DNA of 64,000 nucleotides from Cristatella mucedo (lineage: Eukaryota; Bryozoa; Phylactolaemata; Cristatellidae): contig WPIO01000003.1 in assembly GCA_009760855.2 (NCBI GenBank), forward strand, positions 8,802,001 to 8,866,000. The letters are read 5' to 3'. Shown piece after piece: positions 12,082 to 24,129 of the stretch (the stretch's first letter is position 1; each line of letters starts with the position of its first letter). The notes below the pieces were generated by a model. That model searched no databases. It was not told the origin of the DNA and saw nothing but the letters and a program-made list of their open reading frames with translations. A program made the translations under genes and the position numbers.

Positions 12082-15000
12082 CTACAGTTCGCCATGCTTC
12101 ACGGCGTCGACCTCCTTCTCTGAGACTGTTTCGCTTCCGGTGGGCACTGCAGCAGAAAGAAAAGAGGGCTGCAGCTAGGGCATTCGGGTGGCTCGAGCAA
12201 GTGGTGGTGCGAGCGGAGGAGGCTCCCACTTACACTGGGCTGAGGGCGAGCCGTCGAGCGTGAGAACCTCCGGCTCTCCCTGCTCGTCCGTCTCCGGCTG
12301 CGCAGCGGCCTTCTTCGGCGGGCGGCTTCCGGTCGGCGCTGCTTCATCGGCGTCTTTAGCCGGCTCTCGGTCGGCGGCGGCAGAGACGCTCTCGCTGCCC
12401 TCACCTGCAGAGCGAACGCAGATAAGCTTCGGCCTCAAGAGCCCCGAAATTCGCGGTCCGTCGATCTCACGCGCCGGCGGATGGGCACCGGAAGCAGAGG
12501 CGGCGGAGAGCGAACGAGAGAGCAGGCGAGTGCCAGGGTGACGAAGCCGACACTCGATTCTTTCGTCGGCGACTCGCGTGCCTGCCGAGGCGCAAGAGCA
12601 CCCTCTCACCCTCGGGCGCCTCCTCGTCGCTCGTGGCGTTGCTCGGCGACGTCGCGTTCTCGCCGGTGGGCTTCGGCTTCTTGGGCACGTATGTCTTCGC
12701 CTTGTTCAGCAAGTACTTCATCTCGCGATCCAGAGCTCGCATGTGTGTGGCAACGTCGTCGATGGTGAAAGCCGGTGCCTCGTGCAGCGGTCTCTTCTTC
12801 TGCAGCTTCTCTTGCGCGGCTTTCCACGCCTAGGGACCGTCGAACAAGCAGGCGGCTCAGGGGCTGGTGTGCACTCAACATGTACGGCGCAGGCTAGGCT
12901 AGCTCACGAGCTCCACGTGACAAGAGCAAGGATCTTCTACCACCACCGCTAGCCGGATGTGAGAGGGGTTCGAGCCCCGCCCCCTACCGTCGTCTCGTTG
13001 ATCAGCTTTGCAAAAGCCTCCATTTCCACCTCGGTGAACGGTCCATTGTCGCCGGTGAAGTTCCGCATGCTCTTCAGCATAAACTGCGTGTGGTTGAGCA
13101 TGTCTTTCAGAGCCGCCAAGGCCTTCGGCCTCTCGCGGAGCTCAAACACGCGGCCATACAGGTCCCGTGTGACGGCCTTCAGGTCAACCAGCTTGTCGTC
13201 GTAGGCCTGCAGCAGGGCACGAAAGCAGATAGCAGATGGCAGCAGAGGCACCCCGGCTCGGTCGCGAGAGCCCGCTCGGTGGGGACGAGGTGCTGCGATG
13301 CCCCACCTTGATCGCGGTGTCGGCATCCTGCTGCTCCAGCCAGTCCGCTGCAGCTGCCATTTGCTCTTCGATCGAGGCACGCTGGTCCTCTGTGGAGCAC
13401 TTCTTGTAGTCGTCGTCGTCGAGGCGCACGCGAGCCTCTATTATGAACGCCTCGATGTCATTCTTGGCCTTCTCCAGCCGCTGCCGCTGCTTGTCCTTCG
13501 CATGCAGCTCTGCGAGCCTGCACCCAGATCGAGCGTTAAGAGAGGACTCGTGCAATAGCAAGATGGGCAAGCTGGCATTTACGTGTCGGTCAGACAGTTC
13601 GAAAGCGGCGACTTACATCGACTTTGATATCTTTAACACATCAGCAGATGGATCGACGTGGTCCATCGCAGTCGTGCTGGCGATCAGCACTTCCTTCACC
13701 AGCACTTTCTTTATTTCACCACTCTTCGACGAGTCTTTGCTAGCTGGAGCAGAGGTCGTCTTCTCGGAAGTAGCAGATGCATTAGCCTGAAAAATTGGAC
13801 ATTGCTCGAAGGTTGCATTAAATATCTTTGCCTGTAAGTAGTATCTCCCAGAACACGAAACTAATAAAGGGTAACTTGTAACACCTCCTTCTATGCTGCC
13901 CGAGTGGCCCTAGGCAGCCTAAATAAAAGTAGCAGGCCGCCTTTTTCCACAATGTCTCTCCCTCTTGCCCATGTAATTAATAACATGAGCAATATAGGCA
14001 TGCATTTCTATATACATGTTAAGGACACACAGCTGTACATATATGGTTTGATCTCTCTCAGCCTTCCAAGGCCACAAGTACTCTCAACTTCTCTCGAAGC
14101 TTGTATTGAATTGACATTCGCATTTGGATCGTAGTAGCTAACTTTAGTGGTTATGAGAAAAACCTAATTTTGCTGACTAAGAGCAGTGCACATGCCTTGC
14201 TGACAGGCCCTCTGGGGGTAGGGGAGAGATGTGACCAACCAACCCAAGTTTCGTAGGCGACCTACATGCAGCATTGCTTGCCTCACCAACCCTTGTGGGA
14301 TTTAGCAGCTCACATCAAAGCACAACGGCTGCAAGCCGACATTTTCGAGCCAGTTTCAGGCAAGTATTAAAAGCAGCAGCTGCTGCTGCCATTAATCATG
14401 CTGCGACGATAAGACAGCCTAACAAAGTAGGAAATAAATGTCCGTGCTCACGTGCAGCTTTACAGCCCTACACAGCAAGACGGGACCTACTGTACGCACG
14501 GAAACAAGTGCCACTGCTGCACTTACATCAGACTTGATGTCAGCTGTGTCAGAGCCGCTAGCTGCATCGGCGGTCTGCGACTGCTCTCCGTGATCTGCAG
14601 TGGCCTGATCCTCCTCTTGCGATTTATCGGCGGTGTCCTGTTTTTCTTCATCCTTTTCTTCTTCTTCTTCGGGGGTTGGTGCGTCCTATACACAAAAAAA
14701 AAAAAGGTAGATCCGGTAACCAGCACAAACAATGCAGCTCACATCATCATGGAAGGTATCATGTAATGACATTGCCAGCAAGACTCGCATAAGAAAGAAT
14801 CATACGACACTACATGTTCAAATGCACTACGTGGGCTGAAATGTCACGTGATACAAGAGGTGCATAATGTCAATGACTTGACAAGGAGCCGTATCATCCG
14901 AAGCAGCATGTTTTTCTATTAAAAACGAAAGAAAAAAGCAGCGCAACAAGTAATCTTAAAGGTAAAAAATATGCAACTGAAGGCCCCATACTTCAGTCGC

Positions 15001-18000
15001 AGGGCCAGTTTTCGATGCCGACTCTTCAGCCTCTTCCGACGATTTTTGCTCTTTTGATTCAACGTCGTCAGTGGCATTCTGATTACCCGAAAAGAAACTA
15101 CTTATAGTGTTGGTAATCTCTGCAAGGTGAACAGAAAATAATTAGAGCAGGCAGTAACAAAGCAATAAGCAAGCGATAAGAAATTGTGCGAAGGCCACAG
15201 CGTGAGTTGCTTGATGTCCAACCCAGAGCACAGCACTCACTTACTGGAAAAAGTCCACCCATCGCCTGAGGAAGCATTAACAAGAACAGATAACAAGAAT
15301 TCCTAAGTAATCACGTATGACGAACACAGCAACAGACTAAATTATACGAGTAAAGAGAGTGGGCCACATAAATCTTACTCACTAGATATGGTTGACTCTT
15401 CTTCCGAGTTTTCCGGTTTCTCGAAGACAAGCTCAACCTATGGACAAAAAGCACTTACTGGGAAGCCAAAATTGACCCACACTGAATACAACTAGTCAAG
15501 ACAGTGGTAGGTTATGTTCTTATGTGACTTTTGATCTCCTCAGCTTACGAGAGCTGAGCCATGGCATGCCAGACTCGTACTATGTAAGCAAAGGCAAAAG
15601 CAAAGACACAGGGGTAACTATAAACTCCAAGCTACCACTAATGCAATAGAACATGGGCACACTGCAGCAGAATGCTAGACTCAGCGAGCATGCATTCAAG
15701 AATTCAGCCAATTCTTACGCTATCAAGTGCCAAAATGCCACTTGGGTTTAGCTCAAAATGTGCTTTCACTCCCTTGGACTCCGTCTGATTATCAGTGTGC
15801 TTTTCCAAGGCGTCTGCCATACCACTGAGTGCAACATGAGCGATATCTTTGGAGCTGAAGATCCTGTAAGAGTAGCAGCTAAACTGTGAAGCTCACGGGC
15901 AAAAAGGCCGCCAAATATCTGAGAAAGCTGAGTATCCAGTCAAGCCTGTGGGTTCTCACAGAAAACTGGAACACTGCACACATTTACAGCATCACAGGGC
16001 AAGCAGTTCAAAAAGCTTGTCTCGAAGTCGAGTGAAGAAGATATGTGCGCTACTTACAATGCATAAAACCAACGAGGAACATCCTTTGCTAGTCGAACAA
16101 AAGAACAGTGCATGCCTTGATGGCTCTGATCCAGCTACCAAGAGACCTAATATTTAGCTCCGGACTCGTCTACTCTTAAAAGTGTGTTCTAACCTTAGGA
16201 GAGCTCAATAAAAAGTTCGGGCTCTATTCAATTTACTATTCACTACTACTTCACTGATGTGCAGCAACGATGCTCATCAGTGAACTGACTAGGCAAATGC
16301 TTTGAAGTCATTGTAGCACTGACGAATGGCAAAGAATACTGCTGGGAAGGTCAGCCAAAACAGAAGAGAAAAGTTGACATCTTCAACGATGCATAGGGAC
16401 GATGTCTTGAAGAACGTGAATTTCACCTTAAAATAGTGCTTTAAAAAAGCAATCACCTATGATAGAATAAGCTCTCCATAAGCCATCAATAGAATAAGCT
16501 CTCCATAAGCCATCAAGATTAAACGTCAGCATCACAGATCAACTCCCCCATGCACGCATGTTAGATCCAACAGCTATCCATCGGTGTCCAAGAAAGGACA
16601 TGCAAATTGCCCTAATGTGACAGGGAGGACAGCAAATTGAACATGCATTTCCAACCCTCGAAATAGAACATCGTACGCCAATTCCAGTACCGATTTCTGG
16701 TTTAAAAATCATAGCAATTCATCGAGGTAACAGTGAGTATCCTAATCGAGCAGCGGAAACACAAATATGGCTGAACAAAAGGCGTATTAATAAGAAACTG
16801 ATGGATAAGAATTCTTATATTTATTCTTATATATTATTCTTATTCTTAAAAATAATTCTGATAAGAAACTGGCAGAACTGGTCGATAAGGACTAGTAAGC
16901 TGAAGCAAAATAGGAATCAAACAGCATGCATCAGAAGTTTTACCTGGTCCTTAGACAGCTGAAGCAAATACCTTTTCTACTAAGAATAGCGTCGTGCTAC
17001 CCATTCAACGAGCTCCCCCCCCCCCCCCCGCAAGCTATCCTGCCTTTATACATACCTTTGATTATTTTCATCCATGAAGGCTAAATCACCATATCGCACG
17101 TAAAAATCAAAGTCCTTCGATTGCTTATTGAATGTCATAACCTTTTTCTGAGGATATGAATTCATATGACTGAATAAAACTCGTTTCACTGTTTTGCTTT
17201 CCTCTGTACCTTCCTCACTGACTTTGAGTCGGTCAAACTCGACCTACATCATCACAAAAGAATGCCCTCGATCTTCACAACTTGCTAGCAGTTGCAAAAC
17301 TGACTGCAAAAGAGCAAGTCCCTGGTGAGACATCCCACCAGTAATACAGCAGTAGTGTATTACCTGAATTGGATAGATGTTAGCATCCCTCACAGTGAAC
17401 GTCTTAACCTTGAAGCCTTTGCTCAATGCTGCAGCCTGGTATACAGCACCAAGGGCTGCAGCCTCATCTGTGTTGATGCTTTTACCAAGTTCATCACGGC
17501 CGATGGCCTTTCGAAGTACCTCCTGAACTTTAGGTACTCGAGTTCCGCCGCCCATAAGAATCACCTCATTGATCTCCTCCTAAGCAAGCGTTTGCATAAA
17601 GACCCTGTGTTATCGTGCAGATAAGATGTGTGCAAAATAAAACGCGCACACGCAGTATGTCAGCACACACGGGCCGTTGAAAATTTAAAAAAAATAACTA
17701 TAATGTCAAGCTTAAATGAATCCAAAATGTGTAGTCAGACATCAAATCGATAAGCAAAAAAGCTCGACGCGACACGATTTTAAGGGATACGACAGCTCAT
17801 AGCAAGGCCGATGTCATAGTGTTCTCACCATCGTCATACCAGCTGCCTTCAGGGCATCTTCCACTGGCTTGCCGGAGCGGGCAAAGATATCGGCACAGAG
17901 GTTCTCAAAATCATCACGAGTCAGCTTTGCTTTGAAGTCCTTATCATCGAGCAAGCCTTCGACCTGCACAACGGTATAACGGACCCTCATTAGCAAAGCC

Positions 18001-19688
18001 TGCAAGTTTGTTAGCCAGCACCACCGGTGCCGCCTCTAACTGCAACAAGCGCCAACTACACAAAAGCATGCGGAGAAAACGATCGGAAAATCCAGCAACA
18101 TCGTACGATCCCTATTCCGTGCTGAGGTCATTCGGTTGTAGGATTGAAACAAGCGGGAGCACAGAGAAAACAATAGCGATGCATCGGTCTGACCATCAAA
18201 ACTTGCCAAGGATCGTTACTAACCGTGTTATAGAGGACTACTGTGACGAAAGACCACCCGGATAAATGGGCCACCAGCAATTTCCCATAGCAGCTAGATA
18301 CGGCCTCAAGTGAACTGTATCCATGACACGGCTTTGTTGGGCAGCCTACACTGAATGTTCAACTCAATCGTAGAGACAGATCGGGCCCTGATTAAAGCAG
18401 TTCCTTGAGTGCCTAAATTAGCATTAGCAATAGGCGGAGAGGGTCGAGCGGGTCTTGACTCCTTTGGAGAGATCTGATGGGCGTGTGCAGCAGCCAACCC
18501 GCACCCCGACATGCCCCCGTAAAACATTATTTTAGCAAACCATAAGGTCACGAATGCTGGACATTCATAAATACACAGCGCTGCCGGCAAAAGCAAGCAT
18601 GCCAACACTGCGACCCCACGCTCAGACGAGACACGCACCTGGGCAAATGTGTCAGTGTTGGCGCTCAGTATTTTCTTCACCCTGTCGGCCTCTTTAAGCA
18701 GCTTAGCCATAGCCCGGCTGTTCTTCATAACGTCGTTCGTCGTTTTCTTCTGATCGTTAAACAGATTAGCGAGATAGTCACGGAGCCGAAGTGTGACCTC
18801 CAGCGAGCCGAGCGTACGGTCGAACCTGGTCGTGTCAGCAAGTGGGTGATCACGAGAAACTGATCGCATATATTCAGGCCTACGAGGCAGCTCAGTCGCG
18901 CGCGGCTTCGCGAGTAGCGTGTGAGTCGAGACAGGTGAACACACCCAATTCCTCTGATGGACACCTGAGGGTTCGTCTCCACGGTAGTGCCGTGCTTCGT
19001 CTTCACCACCTGATAGCTCATTATAGAGGCAACCGTGCCCGTAGCTCCCATATCGTAAAACATGTAGTGCTGCGCCGTCGCATTGAACTCCTTCCGCCGA
19101 AAGACGCCGTAGTTGAGTGCCACTGCAAGACGATTGGTCACGTGCACCTCACTGCGGTCAACGAGGGCACTACCGACGAAGTGAGTGGCTGCTCGACCGG
19201 CGAGGTCAGCCACGCAGCGACAGCATGGGCCCCCCACAGCGACGACAAAGCAGAGCGACACGGCAGCGCAGGAAGAGTGCCCGCTGCCGAGTCTGGCATG
19301 CTGCATAACAGGCAGCCACACTGACCTGCGGCGTTGTCGTTCATGAGCTGTAGGAGCTTGAGGCCTGCGAGCGACGTCGCCCTAGCCACAGCCCGGCGCT
19401 CGGCCTGGTTGAAGTAGGACGGTATGACGATCACAGCATCCGTGATCGGCTGCTCTGCAAAGCGCTCTGCAAACTCCTTGGCCGACTCCATCACCATGGC
19501 CAGCAGCTCCTCAACGCTATATTTCTGGCCACTGGAGCGACAGAAGCCAACAGAAGCTCATCAGCCGTGCTCGACGCCTTGGGCGACGACGGCCGCCCCC
19601 TGCTGCTGCACCGAGCTCGGTGGCCAAAACGTGGATGGGCTCCATCGATTCCCATCAAATCGGGTGGCGCAGTGAGCGAGAGGTGGAG

Positions 19689-19731
<43 letters not shown>

Positions 19732-20527
19732 GCGGACTCTTCGAGGTGGGCACAGCAGGACTCTGCGAGGCAGCAGTGAGGCAAGCGCCCACGTGCCTGC
19801 TGCTCTCAAAGAGCACTGAGCCGTGCTCGGGGCCATCGTGCAGCTTGTAGTAAGGAAAGCGCCTCTGGAACTCTTGCACAATGGAGTGACTGAGCGGTTT
19901 GGCGAGGAGATCTCGCAAGAACATGTAGACATCTTGAGGATATTTCACAGCCTAAAATGCATGGCAAGGTATCTTGCTGTAGCTTTTTGTGTGCAAGAAC
20001 AAAGTCGCAGGTCAAACTCGGGCTCCGGGAGGGACACGACGAGAAATCGCCTCAGCAGCACAGAGCACCCCGACTCCTAGCAGCAGTCAACTTAAATAGT
20101 AGGGGCAGCACTGCTTGGCCTTACGGTATTCTGGGCTGCATTGCCGAATTCCCGCTCCCCGTTTCTCATTGCTACCATCGTGGCAGTTTTCCTCTGTGAA
20201 TCGCTAAAAATATTAAGTCGACCGCAGCTAGAATGCCAGTAGGAAAGTGGAAAAGAGTGTGCTAACTCACAAAAAAGAGTGCAAACGCCAGCAGCCACCC
20301 CCTAAGGGGCCTCAGGAAGGAAGCCGGGGACACTGCGAGCCAACTCACCCGTTAAGGACAATTTCCATTGGAATGCCTGGCTTTACAATTCCAACCTTCA
20401 TAAATTCATTGCCAAGGTCAATCGATATCACAGCAATGGCATCTATAAATATGGTCAACACAGTAAACAAATATGTGGTCACGCACTGCTGAATGCCCCG
20501 AATGCCGATTTTACTTAAGAGCGCCAT
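12082..20527 (-). CDS. HYOU1: HYOU1/GRP170, ER-lumenal HSP110-type chaperone
   Basis: Nineteen coding exons: 20349-20527, 20125-20203, 19793-19951, 19326-19524, 18945-19122, 18639-18825, 17829-17963, 17364-17579, 17056-17243, 15719-15863, 15383-15437, 14992-15119, 14527-14685, 13617-13786, 13307-13517, 12988-13206, 12610-12829, 12234-12404, 12082-12146. They sum to 3063 nt (1020 aa plus stop) with every splice phase matching; human HYOU1 is about 1000 aa. The product is a nucleotide-exchange factor and holdase for BiP in the ER. Visible parts: signal peptide ([15 protein letters not shown]), ATPase-domain motifs [54 protein letters not shown] and [19 protein letters not shown], a beta domain, an acidic loop ([12 protein letters not shown]), and a C-terminal helical domain ([29 protein letters not shown]). 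It ends in KHGEL, an unusual ER-retrieval tail. The 3' exons and exons 4-6 are GC-rich; the middle exons are not. Confidence 0.97.
13945..14125 (+). mobile_element. Decayed LINE RT fragment in HYOU1 intron
   Basis: The + strand aligns by eye with 57310-57460: CTCCCTCTTGCCCATGTAAT, a degraded YADD-box region near CACACAGCTGTACAT, then TTTGATCTCTCTCAGCCTTC. It is old and broken and lies between HYOU1 exons at 13617-13786 and 14527-14685. Confidence 0.65.
16462..16515. repeat. Perfect 27-bp tandem duplication
   Basis: ATAGAATAAGCTCTCCATAA plus GCCATCA occurs twice back to back in a HYOU1 intron. Confidence 0.95.
19690..19729. repeat. (CAG)n trinucleotide repeat in HYOU1 intron
   Basis: About 13 uninterrupted CAG units between HYOU1 exons 3 and 4. 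It is intronic in my gene model, so it does not encode a homopolymer. Confidence 0.95.
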
Positions 20528-20969
20528 GCAAAAACTCCAGCAAAAACTGGTGTAACACCCACTTAGTCCTTGTGACTTTGTGGAGTTACAGACGAAGACG
20601 CATCACGGAATTCATGCGACAAGTCTGCACGCTGTATCCATAGCCGCCTGTCACAAAGCTAAAACAACTTGCATGGCACCACCTACAGCCAGCGGGCTTG
20701 CCATTACAAAGATAAGGAACGTGAGGCAAGCTAGCATCGATGGTCGTGGGAAGAGGGGTCGGAAGCATTAAAGACTATGGAGAGCCCTTGTAGTCTCAGA
20801 TCTACATCTTGCTACAGATGCAGGTTCCAAACCAGGGTCATCAGAATTTTCCCAGCAACCAGATGCATAATGCGCATACATGCTACAGCCGTTGACTGTG
20901 ATGGGTGAAAAACGAAGCACATATGCTAAAATATTATAGCAGTCATATGCTAAAAAATTATAAAAAAAT

Positions 20970-21107
20970 ATATAATTCATTTATATAGCGCTACAAGAGA
21001 ACAATCTCTATTCAGGCGCTTCACATATACCTCGGGGCTCGAGCCCACGACCTCAGTCACCTTGGTCGGGGCGAGCACCTTAACCGCTAGACCAAACCAG
21101 CTCGGCA
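20970..21107 (-). mobile_element. SINE family B, copy 2
   Basis: Same structure as 11178-11327: LINE-like tail (ATATAGCGCTACAAGAGAAC), B-box CTCGAGCCC, tRNA-like head ending CAGCTCGGC. It lies upstream of the HYOU1 start codon, probably in a 5' leader intron. Confidence 0.8.
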
Positions 21108-21745
21108 GAATACAATGGCCGGCTGTGGTTTAACAGCTGGGTGAACAGATCAGGGTAAAACACCTCCAGATGCCAGATTGACCAACTCACATGCTGCTCA
21201 ATGCATTTTTCAAAATACAGAGCACAGAGCATCGGTGCATGGCTAACTCCATTCACGTAATCCCTGCTGTTTACATGCACTCAACCGGCTGTAAGTTTTG
21301 CTTGATGCACAAGCCTCCAGCAACTCAGTTCGCTGATGAACGCCAATGCGGCTGACTGACGAATCGTGGTCAACGCTGACGAGGAGCATAAGACTACTGT
21401 CACAGCGTTGCTGTTTCCTAGGGGCCAGCCGAGCTGGGCACCAGTGGGGGTGACAATAGGAAAAGTTTAGGATGGGGACTGGTTCGGTGAGCAATCAAGT
21501 TCCCTGAAGCGCCGATAACTGTCGAGAACGCCCTGCGCGAAGCCTGAGCAGTGCCGTATGACAGAGGAACGACCAGATGGAAAGTCGTGCGTTCGCGAGC
21601 CTATGAGAACTTCGAGTTGCTGTTTGTGTACCGGCTGCCGTCTCCCCAATAAGGGCACCTAGTTAACAACTTAAGCCCAGTGAAAATTCTGCAAGTTTCT
21701 GAAACAGCGGTTGCTCACACCATTGAACATAGGAAGACAGCGTAC

Positions 21746-22130
21746 CTGCACGCAAGAGTATCCAGCACCCAAGCAACGCCAATATCAAACTTGCAGTTGG
21801 GTGAGCCATCGCGCAGGCCGAAATATCCGCAGCGACGACGGCCAAAGACCTGTGAATGCCTGTAAAAAAATTGCTTCTTCGTCTCGAACAGCGAAACACT
21901 GCGGCCGCTTCGGAAACTCACTGGCAACCAGACTAGCAGCGTAAGACGTCCACCGGCGGCCGAAATGCCGGCTACCCGAAGCTGTCTGCGCCTGCTGAGT
22001 AAGCGCATGGTTAAGCGGCTGGGCATAGTTTCATCGAGGTACCTGCCGCCGCTAGCAAACCAGCCCAGTACTTCGCACAAGGCGGATGCCTCCGAAGTGA
22101 GCTCGAGAACTTTCCTACACGAAGCAGTAG
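21746..22130 (-). other. Probable spliced 5' leader of HYOU1
   Basis: On the - strand a GC-rich segment ends at 21922 in a good donor (CCA|gtgagt). A 114-nt exon-like block follows at 21859-21746, flanked by a polypyrimidine acceptor (tttttttacag) and a donor (CAG|gtacgc). If read from the ATG at 22026, the join hits an early stop in the second block, so I favour non-coding leader exons of HYOU1 over a separate protein. The alternative is a small separate gene: the second block also encodes a hydrophobic stretch, MAHPTASLILALLGCW. The continuation to the HYOU1 ATG exon was not resolved. Confidence 0.35.
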
Positions 22131-22150
22131 CTCGCGACCAGCAGGTTTAA

Positions 22151-22169
22151 TGTGGCGAACGGTGATTGG
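22151..22169 (-). promoter_or_regulatory. ER-stress response element-like site
   Basis: The - strand reads CCAAT, nine bases, then CCACA. The ERSE consensus bound by NF-Y and ATF6 is CCAAT-N9-CCACG, so this is a match with one mismatch at the last base and exact spacing. HYOU1 is a known unfolded-protein-response target in animals. ETS-like TTCCGG and a YY1-like AAAATGGCC lie within about 50 bp, consistent with a promoter. Confidence 0.5.
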
Positions 22170-22329
22170 TCCAACTCATACCGCTCCGGAACCGCGGCCA
22201 TTTTTAAACCACCGGCTGCAGATGGCTCTCACTTATTTCCGGTTTGTTGGACCCGCCAGACAGCTCAGGTGCGCACCTCTCTTTTGCACCATTCTAGGGA
22301 TGCGCGTTGCAGCAGGACACTTTTAATTT

Positions 22330-23799
22330 AATAATATAACTTTTATTTGCCTATAATGCAGTCTTCTTTTGGATTATGAAAATTTGTTAAGCGGAAAGCA
22401 CTGTTTCGACGCTTATTCAGATATTGTCGTATTCTTGCGTCGAGCCCTTTTAGAATGATCGGCGGAGCATCGAAGTGTTCATTCTGAAAAAATTGGCAGT
22501 AGTGAAAGCTTTCTATTCATTCAAACTCTGCCTCAAAATTCCTTGCTGCCTGGCTGTTTCGCATACACAAGGACACCACAGACCATTGTCGAATACGTTT
22601 TTTTCAAACAATTTTGCATGTAAGGTATTTGTAAGAGTGAGTGACTTCCCCACAGAGCAAAAAAGAAAAGGTGAAAGACACTGTCGACATGCAGACCTTG
22701 AGGAAGAACAACAGGACCGAGTAATCCATGGTTCCGCGCTTTCTACGAATATTCCTAGTCGAGTCACAGCGGTGCAAAAATTAGCCAATGTAGTTTTTGT
22801 TGGCGGAATCCGCTTTACAGCCAGCACGCCTGGCGGCTTCACCTTGACCTGAGTGCAGCACTGGCTGACTCAGAAGACCATGTCTATTAAGCAGCAGATC
22901 TCTGCTGATTAGCTGAATGACACGTGTCCGTAGGCCAATTGACCTCTGCCAAGGCCCCATCACCTACGGCTGATCAGGGCTCCTTAAGAGAAGCCAATAG
23001 CATTTAGATTCGTAAACATAATGGCTTTCTCAGCCTATAGTAATCATTTATTACTACTATTTATATATTTGACCCGTTTGTCGCGTAACCTTTGTCCGCA
23101 TTTGATACGGTCCGTGTTCTGTTTGTTGGCTTCGTTATTAAGCATTGTAATTTTCTCGACCATTAACTGGCGAAAGGCTTCACGGCAGCACTGCGTCTCA
23201 CAGTCTTTGAGTGATGAAAATCTATATTTGTCTCAATAGAGGCTCCTTTAACTATAAAAACTTGTGTAAACCACCCAGAGATGGCATTTATTGCAGATTT
23301 TGTTGCTTTTGCGACAGCTAATCCTTCAACGAGTTGCATGCTCTAGACTTAGCTGAAAACCAGTAGCATATTTTTTAATCTCTTTTTACAAATCACATTT
23401 AGAATAAAGGCATATCATCAAGGGTTTAATTGACGGAGCAAGATTCTTGAGTTGTTTTCCAAATAGAATGTCTAGGCTTACTTCGATACGACGGACCAGC
23501 GTGCACTAGTAGAACGATGAATGATTAAAAAAATATGGTGCACCTAAACTGTAAATATAGGCTGGGTTTATTCTAACATGAATTCCGCAGATTATTACCT
23601 CGGCATCAAAGACATCCCAGCTGTTGTTAATAACATCTTGAATTTTTGTGTATGGGTCTGACAGAGTGCTAAGCAAGCACAAAGTTATGAACTCTTATTT
23701 GTCTGACAATTTCGCATTAAGGAACCGAAATATTCTTGAAATTTGAGGCAAATTGTTAAGCAATACATATGTATGTCTATGTATTTCTTCTTATTTATA
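22330..23799. other. Intergenic, nothing recognised
   Basis: Short open frames without splice context or familiar motifs. A/T-rich with no clear repeat. Confidence 0.4.
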
Positions 23800-24072
23800 A
23801 TAACAATACATTTGATATAGCGCCCTTGGATAACTCAATCTGTTTCTAAGCTCTTTACATTTGCTGCAAAGGAAGTAAGATCAAATGGTTAGAGGTAGCA
23901 TGCTCAATGAACAACAAGAATAACATGGTTACAGTGACACGCACAGGGTCAGCATGCAAGTATGGTTAGTGGCAACATTCAGTGTCAGCATGCATACGCA
24001 CATAATCACAGGGACCCACTGAATGGTGTGATAAGTAAATGCGTTTTTAGTTCCTTTTTACACGTGGTTAGC
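23800..24072 (-). mobile_element. LINE 3' end
   Basis: Tail AATAACAATA, diverged hairpin (AGCGCCCTTGGATAACTCAA), then GCAAAGGAAGTAAGATCAAA, GACACGCACAGGGTCAGC and CAGGGACCCACTGAATGG, the standard order of the 3' UTR read antisense. Truncated at 24072. Confidence 0.75.
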
Positions 24073-24129
24073 ATTTGCGCATTGCTGTCGGCACCTTAAA
24101 TTAGGCTCTGCTTATAGCTAAAAGAAAGG

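Noticed and set aside
12941-12978. B-box-like GGTTCGAGCCCC in a HYOU1 intron
   Set aside because: No A box at the right distance and no match to either SINE body; overlaps exon/intron sequence of HYOU1.
21965-22150. 61-codon + strand open frame near the HYOU1 promoter
   Set aside because: Overlaps the probable HYOU1 leader on the other strand and has no family features.
22475-22852. 125-codon + strand open frame and its antisense partner
   Set aside because: No splice context, no recognisable domain, ordinary composition.
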